25,997 nucleotides of DNA, from the NCBI GenBank assembly GCA_900549005.1, contig URMT01000015.1:1-25997 (forward strand), read 5' to 3'. Position numbers and translations under genes: made by a program. The notes under the pieces were generated by a model. The model was not told the DNA's origin and did no database searches. It saw nothing but the letters and a program-made list of their open reading frames with translations. Shown here piece by piece: positions 16,403 through 22,493 of this stretch; the stretch's first letter is position 1; each line of letters begins with the position of its first letter. The stretch comes from an uncultured Eubacteriales bacterium. GTDB lineage: Bacteria; Bacillota; Clostridia; Christensenellales; Borkfalkiaceae.

Positions 16403-17575
16403 ATGGAAGAAAACGAAAAGATTTTATCAAAACACAACGAAATAGAAAACGCAAGCAAGCAATCATGGTTTAAGCGTCATAAAAAATTACTGATTTTCTT
16501 TGGTGTACTTATCGGCATAGGACTTGCGATCGGAATTGCCGCAATTATTGACGGGGTACACGGCATAGAAGTATTAGGTAGCTTTATAACAGACCAGATT
16601 TTGGGTATGCAATGGCTGAACACTTTGCTCGGCATGGCGTTTACAGGAATGTTCGGCGCGGAATTTATGGCAACGCGCTGGGGTGGCGCTATACAGTTTT
16701 TTATTTACGATACAATCAAAATTATTGTATTGTTATGCTTGCTTATTTTCCTTATTTCTTATATACAGAGTTATTTCCCGCCTGAGCGTACTAAAAAAAT
16801 ACTCGGAAAATTTCACGGCATAGGCGCAAACGCCGTCGGCGCGTTGCTCGGAACTGTTACGCCGTTTTGTTCCTGTTCCTCTATTCCTATTTTTATGGGT
16901 TTTACAAGGGCGGGCATATCAAGCGGTGTGACTTTCAGTTTTCTTATTTCAAGCCCACTCGTCGATTTGGGCGCATTTATACTGTTGGTAAGTGTATTCG
17001 GTTTCCCGATTGCAATATCGTATGTAGTTGTTGGACTATTGCTTGCCATTGTCGGCGGAACTATCATAGAAAAAACAGGCGTCGGTAAAAATGTTCGAGA
17101 TTTTTTACTTGAAGGAGATATTGCCGAAGTTGACGGCGTTGAACTGACGAGGAAAGATCGCTTGATTTATGCAAAAGACCAAATGCTATCTACTCTTAAA
17201 AAAGTTTGGATATATATTTTGATTGGTGTGGGCATAGGCGCGGCTATTCACAACTTCATTCCTACGGAATGGATACAAATGGTGCTTGGCGAGGATAAAT
17301 GGTATAGTGTGCTTGTTGCAAGTATTGTCGGAGCGCCTATGTATGCGGACATTTTTGGAACAATACCTGTTGCCGAAGCGTTATTTTTCAAGGGCGTTGG
17401 TGTTGGCACGATACTTTCTTTTATGATGAGCGTTACCGCTCTGTCTTTGCCGTCAATGATAATGTTGGCAAAAGCCGTTAAACCGAAATTGCTCTTTTGG
17501 TTTATTTTCATAGTTGTTGTCGGAATTATCGCTATCGGATATATCTTTAACGCTTTGAACTTTTTATTTATTTAG
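16403..17575 (+). CDS. Permease of the ArsP/YraQ (DUF318) family
   Basis: The protein of 390 residues has about eight to ten hydrophobic helices and the family hallmark GTVTPFCSCSSIPIFMGF, followed by LISSPLVDLGAFILL; a second half contains GAPMYADIFGTIPVAEALF. Members include ArsP, an exporter of trivalent organoarsenicals, and other permeases of unknown cargo. The paired Cys in FCSCSS is the likely thiol site for metalloid contact. GGAGG precedes the ATG, and the gene sits between arsR and a small thioredoxin gene. Substrate (methylarsenite, other metalloid) is inferred from context and family only. Confidence 0.85.
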   Translation: MEENEKILSKHNEIENASKQSWFKRHKKLLIFFGVLIGIGLAIGIAAIIDGVHGIEVLGSFITDQILGMQWLNTLLGMAFTGMFGAEFMATRWGGAIQFFIYDTIKIIVLLCLLIFLISYIQSYFPPERTKKILGKFHGIGANAVGALLGTVTPFCSCSSIPIFMGFTRAGISSGVTFSFLISSPLVDLGAFILLVSVFGFPIAISYVVVGLLLAIVGGTIIEKTGVGKNVRDFLLEGDIAEVDGVELTRKDRLIYAKDQMLSTLKKVWIYILIGVGIGAAIHNFIPTEWIQMVLGEDKWYSVLVASIVGAPMYADIFGTIPVAEALFFKGVGVGTILSFMMSVTALSLPSMIMLAKAVKPKLLFWFIFIVVVGIIAIGYIFNALNFLFI

Positions 17576-17586
17576 GAGGATAGAAA

Positions 17587-17826
17587 ATGAATATTATCAC
17601 ATTAGGAAATTGCTGTAAAAAATCGCAGAAGAACCATGAAAACGCAGTTATAGCCGCAAAAAATTGCGGAATAGCTGAACCCGTTGTCAACATCGGAGAT
17701 ATGGCGGAAATAATGAAATACGGTGTAATGGCTACCCCTGCACTTGTTATTGACGGCAAAGTTGTTTCAATAGGGCGTATGCTTTCCGTGGAACAAATCG
17801 AAAAATTGATTAAGGACAGATTATAA
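17587..17826 (+). CDS. Small thioredoxin-fold protein with a CCxxS active site
   Basis: The protein is only 79 residues, the size of the MTH895/TM0996 type of small thioredoxins. It reads MNIITLGNCCKKSQ at the N-terminus, and YGVMATPALVIDGKVVSIGRM supplies the conserved cis-Pro region. In typical members the active site is GxxCxxC; here the resolving Cys is Ser and an extra Cys sits just before the nucleophile (C-C-K-K-S). It could act as a monothiol redox or thiol-shuttle protein for the permease. It follows the permease by 11 bases with GGAGG, so it is in the same operon. Confidence 0.85.
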   Translation: MNIITLGNCCKKSQKNHENAVIAAKNCGIAEPVVNIGDMAEIMKYGVMATPALVIDGKVVSIGRMLSVEQIEKLIKDRL

Positions 17827-17872
17827 AATGAGTTGCCCCAATGTAAAAGAGTAATAACACATTTACAACATT

Positions 17873-17887
17873 GCCCGTGGTTCGGGC
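17873..17887 (+). terminator. Weak hairpin after the arsR operon
   Basis: GCCCG and CGGGC pair around TGGTT, with a modest AATTTT downstream. It may end the arsR transcript, but the stem is short. The rest of 17827-17975 shows no gene; a nine-codon ATG frame at 17828 is too short to support. Confidence 0.4.
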
Positions 17888-17975
17888 AGGTAATTTTCGG
17901 ACAAATATCAAACGAAAACCATTATAGAGTGTTAAAAAAACGCTTTGAAAAATAAAGAGGTACTTCAAAAATTAT

Positions 17976-18001
17976 AAAATACAAACATTTGTTTGTATTT
18001 T
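17976..18001. promoter_or_regulatory. 26-bp perfect palindrome (operator-like)
   Basis: AAAATACAAACA and its exact complement flank a TT centre. It ends two bases before the -35 box of the next promoter, a typical repressor site. Its AAAC-N4-GTTT core is near the Gram-positive LexA box but with G replaced by A; a TetR-type binder is equally possible. Confidence 0.6.
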
Positions 18002-18002
18002 A

Positions 18003-18031
18003 TTGACAAAACGAAATGGATATGGTATAAT
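18003..18031 (+). promoter_or_regulatory. Consensus promoter of the mobile element leader RNA
   Basis: TTGACA (18003-18008), 17 bases, TATAAT (18026-18031): perfect in both boxes and spacing. It reads into a long stretch without an intact gene, so its main product is a structured leader or non-coding RNA. Confidence 0.85.
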
Positions 18032-18033
18032 GG

Positions 18034-18180
18034 AAGAGTACAGGTGGAGATATAGCCTGTACTCTTTTGCCGTGCTTTGAAATTAGTACGGCGCACTCCC
18101 CTTATGGGAGAGTGGGCGCATAATAGGATTGCGCCGCGGAGAGAGAAGTTCTCCGCTATGTTTCAGCGCAAACTGCGCTG
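18034..18180 (+). ncRNA. Structured 5' leader with four hairpins
   Basis: Starting at the predicted transcript start, AAGAGTACAGG (18034-18044) pairs with CCTGTACTCTT (18056-18066) over 11 bp and runs into a short T stretch, as in an attenuator. Then come a CACTCCCC/GGGAGAGTG stem (about 18094-18115), GCGGAGA/TCTCCGC (18136-18156) and CAGCGCA/TGCGCTG (18164-18180). No intact gene is present. Function is unknown; the layout suggests a regulated leader. Confidence 0.5.
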
Positions 18181-18193
18181 CACCCGAGCCGTC

Positions 18194-18465
18194 TGAAAAA
18201 CGAGCCAAGACAGGGCTTTTTAAGCGTACAAATTTTTGAATGCAGAAAGCCTTTGTTTGGTTTTCGTTTTTCGTCGGGCGATGAGGGGCTTTTTTGTGAT
18301 ACGATTTTTCCGGAAAAGCCGTTATATTCCATTGCCCGAAAAAGACGCGCGATGACAGGCTTTTATAAAAGTACCATTTTTTAAGAGGAAAGCCGTTGTT
18401 ATCGTGTGTTTTAAGACGTGCCGTGACGGGGTTTTTTAAGCGTACAATTTTTGGTGTCGGGGCGC
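18194..18465 (+). repeat. Array of four ~72-nt imperfect tandem repeats, non-coding
   Basis: Units begin near 18194, 18266, 18337 and 18408. Each has an (A)AGACG-GCC-GATGACAGGGC-like head, a run of five or six Ts at a fixed place (T runs start at 18217, 18290, 18361 and 18432), then a GTACAATTTTTG-like part and a GGAAAGCC tail. The TTTTTAAGCGTACAA core is identical in units 1 and 4. Units 1-3 can pair GGCTTT with AAAGCC. A period of 71-73 is not a multiple of three and all frames contain stops, so it is not coding. A weaker match in the same phase is seen at about 18560-18600. Confidence 0.6.
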
Positions 18466-18479
18466 GAAAGCGTATTCAA

Positions 18480-18585
18480 CAGCCGGCATCACAATAGAAT
18501 GGCTAACCACCATAGAGCAATGCAAAGTTGCTAAATACGGTTAAGGTCGGTGATACGCGAAGAGCTGTCAGCGGCTTTTTTGCAC
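18480..18585 (+). ncRNA. Candidate folded RNA between the repeat array and the mob region
   Basis: ATCAC (18488-18492) can pair with GTGAT (about 18550-18554), enclosing TAACC/GGTTA, and inside it AGCAA/TTGCT closes a seven-base loop. A GCTG/CGGC stem followed by six Ts comes after. The nested order is orderly enough to suspect a structured RNA. From 18586 to 18658 I see only an A-rich stretch leading to a GGAGG. Confidence 0.35.
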
Positions 18586-18658
18586 CCTTTTTCGGGTATC
18601 AATGTCCGCCCCTTTCGGTGTGGATTAAAGATAGAAAAATAAAAACTCGGAGGAACAA

Positions 18659-18802
18659 ATGAGCAATCAAACGACAATCAGACCGCCGTAATCAGGCAAG
18701 CAAGCTACCAAGCATACAGCAATCAACAGTAAAAATGCAAGCCCCTCTCTTGCAAGCAAACGGGGAGCAAAATTTGAGAGAATCTCTCCTTATCTGCGAT
18801 AA
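18659..18802 (+). pseudogene. Small basic protein gene with an in-frame stop
   Basis: A strong GGAGG (18649-18653) precedes ATG, and the frame reads MSNQTTIRPP, then TAA at 18689-18691. The same frame then continues for 36 more codons (SGKQATKHTAINSK and on to ERISPYLR) to a second TAA at 18800. A single CAA-to-TAA change would explain this. Alternatively it is a 10-codon leader peptide. I do not recognise a family. Confidence 0.4.
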
Positions 18803-18822
18803 GTATAGCTCACTATACTTAT
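18799..18822 (-). other. oriT: oriT-like hairpin of the pMV158 (MobV) type
   Basis: ATAAGTATA and TATACTTAT form a perfect 9-bp stem around a six-base loop. Read on the minus strand the centre is TAGTGAG followed by CTATACTT, which differs from the pMV158 nick region (TAGTGTG/TTATACTT, as I recall it) at two positions. The predicted nick is between 18809 and 18808 on the minus strand, so the relaxase gene would enter the recipient last. It lies 80 bases upstream of a MobV gene, the usual place. Confidence 0.7.
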
Positions 18823-18902
18823 TGCGCTTCGCTCCATAAGTTCCGTTCGCCCTTGCAGGGGGCTTTTAACAGAAAAAGAAAAATATTTCGGAGGAAACAG
18901 CC

Positions 18903-19953
18903 ATATCGTATTTAGTTTGTAACTTACAGAAAATATCAAATGAGAAAAAGGATAACGTGACGCCCATCGAGTTGGAAAACGAGCGCGACGAAAGCTACAC
19001 GCCCGATAACCCGAACATCGACCTGTCGAGAACGCGAAGAAACTATCACACCGTTCATCGGTCGGAGCGTTACATGGATTACATCAACGGACGGATCGCA
19101 ACGCTGCCCTTAAAACGGAAAGTTCGTAAAGACGCCGTACTCATGGGCGCGTTCGTCATCTCGTCGGACGGAGAATTTTTCAATCGGCTAATACTGTCGC
19201 AGCAACGGCGGTTTTTTGAGGACGCGACGGAATACTTTGCCGAACGGTACGGGGAAGAAAATATCATCTCTGCGGTCGTCCACATGGACGAAACCACACC
19301 GCATATGCACCTGAATCTCGTTCCCATCGTTGACCGCAGGTTATGCGCAAAAGAACTGTTCACGCCTAAAACCCTGCGGGAACTGCAATCGGACTTTTGG
19401 GAGAAGGTCGGGAAGAAATGGGATTTGGAGCGCGGCAAGCCTGGCAGTCAGGCAAAGCACAAGTCGGTAGCCGAGTATAAGGCGCAGAAGATTTTAGAAG
19501 ATGCGCAAAACAAGGCGAAAGACATTATCTCCAAGGCAAACGACAGAGCGCAGACGGCAAAATTGCAGGCGGACGGCATTGTATCGCAGGCGGAACAAAC
19601 AGCAGGCGCAGGATTATCTGAACGGCGTGATACAATCGGTTGAAGAAGAAAAAGCCAAACCCACGCCGAGGAAAAAGAAACAAGTCGAGGAAGAAATCCG
19701 GGTATTGCGCACGGAAAACGCCGCCCTGCGGCAGGCGAAAAGAATCGGCGATAAAGACCGCGCCGATCTGTTCGAGCTGTATCAAGAATCGGAACGGGCA
19801 AACAAAAGCAAAGAGAGCGTCTATAAAATGGTCAGCGACATACTCTCCGCCTATCCCGACGAGTTCAGAACGCTGTTGCATAAATCGAGGGAGAAGAAAA
19901 CAACGCCCTATTATAGAGAGAACAGCCACGGCTACGACCGCGGCGGAAAATGA
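18903..19953 (+). pseudogene. MobV (Mob/Pre) relaxase gene with ATA start and a frameshift
   Basis: The family N-terminus SYLVCNLQKISNEKK starts at 18906, preceded by ATA, not ATG, eight bases after GGAGG. GTG at 18957 would cut off the conserved start. The metal-binding motif is intact (HMDETTPHMH, residues 127-136 counting ATA as 1). The residue aligned with the nucleophilic His22 of pMV158 MobM (HNER) is Glu25 (ENER). After residue ~232 the frame breaks at about 19597-19600 in CAAAC. The conserved C-terminal coiled coil (KQQAQDYLNGVIQ, then VEEEIRVLRTENAALR to PYYRENSHGYDRGGK) continues in another frame to 19953. One added base would restore it. The protein would nick oriT for conjugative mobilisation, but is probably inactive. 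Confidence 0.8.
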
Positions 19954-20059
19954 AAACTGAATAAAGTTCTCCCTTTCCCGTTGACAATCCGAAAACATTA
20001 TCGTATTAACATTCTGTTTTTCTATTATACTTCTTTCGGAGAAAGGAAAAGTACCTTGT

Positions 20060-20207
20060 ATGGGGAACGAGCGTATCGCGTAAATTCGCGGAGGAAATTA
20101 ACGCATTTTTGAAAGAGAACGGCTATACGAAAGTCCGGTTGATAGAGGCGGGGTATAAATTATTGAAAGAGGAAGCCGCCGGGAATAAGAAGGACAAAGC
20201 CGAATGA
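20060..20207 (+). pseudogene. Small ribbon-helix-helix-like protein gene, frameshifted
   Basis: ATG at 20060 follows a purine-rich GGAGAAAGGAAAAG and reads MGNERIA, then stops at once. An adjacent frame with no start codon continues RKFAEEINAFLKENGYTKV and on through RLIEAGYKLLKEEAA to TGA at 20207. One missing base near 20078-20083 would join them into a ~49-residue protein. The pattern (short strand, helix, GYTKVRLIEAGY turn, helix) resembles ribbon-helix-helix DNA-binding proteins, common as mobilisation accessories. The identification is tentative. Confidence 0.4.
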
Positions 20208-20529
20208 AGCCCTCTTCCTTGTCGAGCGGGGAAAATAACAAGAAGTGCCTCGGCTTCGGATAAGGAGAAACAGGAAAACGAAAACAGCAAAGAATATAAC
20301 ATTAACGGCAGACCCTCGCGTATATTACAGCGAGGAACAGGACGGTACACTATTCAAGTACCGCGAACAGGTCATCGGGAATACGGTCTATACCGTCGTC
20401 TCCCGCAATAACAAGAGCGCCAAAGCAACGGCGTTCGAGATAACAAAACGGCTGATCGAGAGAAATTCTCGGCAGGCCTCAACAACTCAATCGCTTGAAG
20501 GTTGCAATTCGGGAGGTTATAAACAATGA
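20204..20529 (+). pseudogene. TnpW-like small element protein gene, apparently frameshifted
   Basis: The best conserved part is frame 20317-20529: RVYYSEEQDGTLFKYREQ, then VIGNTVYTVVSRNN and ITKRLIERNSRQ, like the small TnpW-type proteins that precede TnpX recombinases. An upstream coding-like stretch (ASASDKEKQENENSKEYNING) lies in a second frame, and an ATG at 20204 overlapping the previous stop lies in the third. Two indels (near 20246 and 20312) would connect all three. Alternatively translation starts at GTG 20245. The end overlaps the recombinase start by four bases. Confidence 0.4.
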
Positions 20530-22205
20530 ATTTGCAATCGACAATGAAATATAAGAAGGCAAGAACAACCGAAGAACAATGGACGGCACTGTATTGCAGG
20601 CTGTCCTGCGACGACGATTTGCAGGGCGACAGCAACAGTATCCGCAACCAAAAGATGCTCTTAAAACAGTACGCCGACGAACACAAGCTGCGCAACGTAA
20701 GGTTCTATGTGGACGACGGGTATTCGGGCAGTAACTTCGACCGCCCCGACTTTCAAAGAATGATACGCGATATAGACGAGGGAAAAGTTTCCACCGTCAT
20801 CGTCAAAGATATGTCGAGGTTCGGGCGCGATCACATTCTCGTGGGGTACTATACCAAATACTACTTTGCGGAAGCGGACGTGCGGTTTATCGCCGTGTAC
20901 GACCAAGTGGACAGTGAAACCAATCCTGACGACGACATCACGCCGTTCAAGAATATCCTGAACGAGATGTACGCGAAAGATTGTTCCAAGAAGATACGCG
21001 CGGTTGTAAAAGCGAAAGGCAATGCGGGAAAGCATATCACGACTCTCCTGCCGCTGGGCTATAAGAAAGATCCGAACGATAAAGAAAAATGGGTAATCGA
21101 CGAGCGCGGCGCGGAAACGGTACGGGAGATATTCTCCCTGTGCATGAACGGATACGGGCCTACGCAGATAGCGCGGATACTGACGGAACGGAAAATCGAT
21201 ACGCCCGTCGTGTACTTCCATAAGCACGGGTTGCCTACGTCATTGAAGATACGGGAAGGCTCGGAGATATGGGATCAGAAAACTGTCGCGGGGATACTCG
21301 AAAACTTGGAATATACGGGCTGTACGGTAAATTTCAAATACTGTAAGAAGTCGTATAAGTCTAAAAAGTGTATCAAACTCCCGCAAGATGAATGGCTCGT
21401 GTTCGAGAACACGCAGGATGCCATCATCGACAGGCAGACCTTCGACACCGTGCAGAAGATACGGCAATGTAAACGGAGACCGACGCCGATGGGCGAGATG
21501 AACGCGCTTTCGGGTATGCTCTATTGTGCGGACTGCGGAAAGAGAATGTATCTGTGTCGCTGCACTATGATGAAACAGGCAGAATACTTTAACTGCTCTA
21601 CCTACCGGAAAAAGAAGAAAAATCTCTGTACTTCGCATCAGATCACCGTGAAAGCCGTGGAAACATTGCTTTTAGACGATTTGAGACGGACACTGCGGTT
21701 CGCGCAATCGCAAAAAGAAGAGTTTTTGCGGATTTTGGAGGAAAATTCCGAGGTCAAGACGAAACAGGAAATAAAGGAAAACCTGCGGGAACTCTCTTTT
21801 GCGGAAGAACGCATAAAGGCGTTGGATAAAATCATTCAAAGCCTTTACGAGGACAAAGTAGCGGGGATACTGTCGGAAGAGAGGTATCTGAAACTGAGCG
21901 ATACATACGAAACCGAACAGGCGGAGCTGACAGAGAAAGCGCAAATGCTGAAAGCGGAAATCGAGAAGGACAAAAAAGAGAAAGACGAAATACTCGATTT
22001 TCTGTGTTTGGTGGAGAAGTACAGCAGCATCGAAGAACTGACGCCCGAAATCATACGCTCGTTTGTGGACAGGATAATCGTACACGAAAAGCGGAAAGAG
22101 AACGGGCATTACAGGCAGGAAATCGAAATCGTGTATAACTTTATAGGTGCGGTGGAGTTTCCCGACTTTCTCGACGACGATGAGTACGACGGTTTGAGCT
22201 GTTAA
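20526..22205 (+). CDS. Large serine recombinase, TnpX-like
   Basis: The 559-residue protein is intact. The N-terminal resolvase domain has the catalytic motif YCRLS (Ser27), then GYSGSNFDRPDFQRMI and VKDMSRFGRDHILVGYY. A recombinase domain follows (YTGCTVNFKYCKKSYKSKK region), then a zinc-ribbon-like Cys cluster (CADCGKRMYLCRC, later FNCSTY and CTSH). It ends with a long charged coiled-coil and a C-terminal DUF4368-like part (IIVHEKRKENGHYRQEIEIVYNFIG). Such enzymes excise and insert Tn4451-type elements through a circular form. Its ATG overlaps the preceding small gene and follows GGGAGG. It is the only undamaged gene of the mobilisation element. Confidence 0.93.
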   Translation: MNLQSTMKYKKARTTEEQWTALYCRLSCDDDLQGDSNSIRNQKMLLKQYADEHKLRNVRFYVDDGYSGSNFDRPDFQRMIRDIDEGKVSTVIVKDMSRFGRDHILVGYYTKYYFAEADVRFIAVYDQVDSETNPDDDITPFKNILNEMYAKDCSKKIRAVVKAKGNAGKHITTLLPLGYKKDPNDKEKWVIDERGAETVREIFSLCMNGYGPTQIARILTERKIDTPVVYFHKHGLPTSLKIREGSEIWDQKTVAGILENLEYTGCTVNFKYCKKSYKSKKCIKLPQDEWLVFENTQDAIIDRQTFDTVQKIRQCKRRPTPMGEMNALSGMLYCADCGKRMYLCRCTMMKQAEYFNCSTYRKKKKNLCTSHQITVKAVETLLLDDLRRTLRFAQSQKEEFLRILEENSEVKTKQEIKENLRELSFAEERIKALDKIIQSLYEDKVAGILSEERYLKLSDTYETEQAELTEKAQMLKAEIEKDKKEKDEILDFLCLVEKYSSIEELTPEIIRSFVDRIIVHEKRKENGHYRQEIEIVYNFIGAVEFPDFLDDDEYDGLSC

Positions 22206-22210
22206 AAACA

Positions 22211-22226
22211 GCCCGCTGATGCGGGC
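22211..22226 (+). terminator. Hairpin just after the recombinase gene
   Basis: GCCCGC and GCGGGC pair around TGAT, five bases after the stop codon. There is no T tract. The element's right end probably lies soon after it. Confidence 0.5.
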
Positions 22227-22246
22227 ATAACATAAGACATGAGAAA

Positions 22247-22281
22247 AGGCGTGGCTTTCACGCCACGCCTGCTCTCTTTTT
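22247..22281 (+). terminator. Intrinsic terminator downstream of the recombinase
   Basis: AGGCGTGGC (22247-22255) and GCCACGCCT (22262-22270) pair over 9 bp, with CTCTTTTT beyond. A 14-bp perfect palindrome (AAAGGGCGCCCTTT, 22283-22296) follows directly. Confidence 0.65.
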
Positions 22282-22294
22282 CAAAGGGCGCCCT

Positions 22295-22338
22295 TTACCA
22301 AAATTCCCTATCGGAATTGCGGTAATGGCGGAGCCTTT
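22295..22338. repeat. REP-like repeat, right flank of the island (inverted copy)
   Basis: 22303-22338 is the inverted 30/36 match to 15821-15856. This copy is itself a hairpin: TTACC, AATTCC, a CTATC loop, GGAATT, GGTAA (22295-22325). On the minus strand it lies within a 38-codon frame (22374-22258). From 22339 to 22475 I see only AT-rich sequence with a TGTATGAA/TTCATACA inverted repeat at about 22346-22373, and no clear htpG promoter. Confidence 0.6.
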
Positions 22339-22493
22339 TTCAATTGTATGAATATTTTCTTTCAGCCATTTCATACACGCAACCGTTTTGTTTTTTTATC
22401 GGTCAGTTTGACGGCAAAATTGAATAAACAGGTTTATTTGAGGGGCTATGGGTTTATAAATTAACTGTTACGTTACGGAGGTTATTTTTATTT

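Noticed and set aside
17828..17854. Nine-codon peptide after the thioredoxin gene
   Set aside because: ATG to TAA over nine codons with no ribosome binding site; too short to support.
18194..18465. CRISPR array
   Set aside because: The units are contiguous and diverged along their whole length; there are no identical short repeats separated by unique spacers and no cas genes.
18194..18465. RNA antitoxin of a type III toxin-antitoxin system
   Set aside because: Tandem repeats after a strong promoter fit the idea, but no intact toxin-like gene follows; the next coding sequence is a broken relaxase gene. Kept only as one possible reading of the array.
22339..22493. Promoter or riboswitch before htpG
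   Set aside because: TTGACG at 22408 has no -10 box at a usable distance and no conserved riboswitch core is visible.
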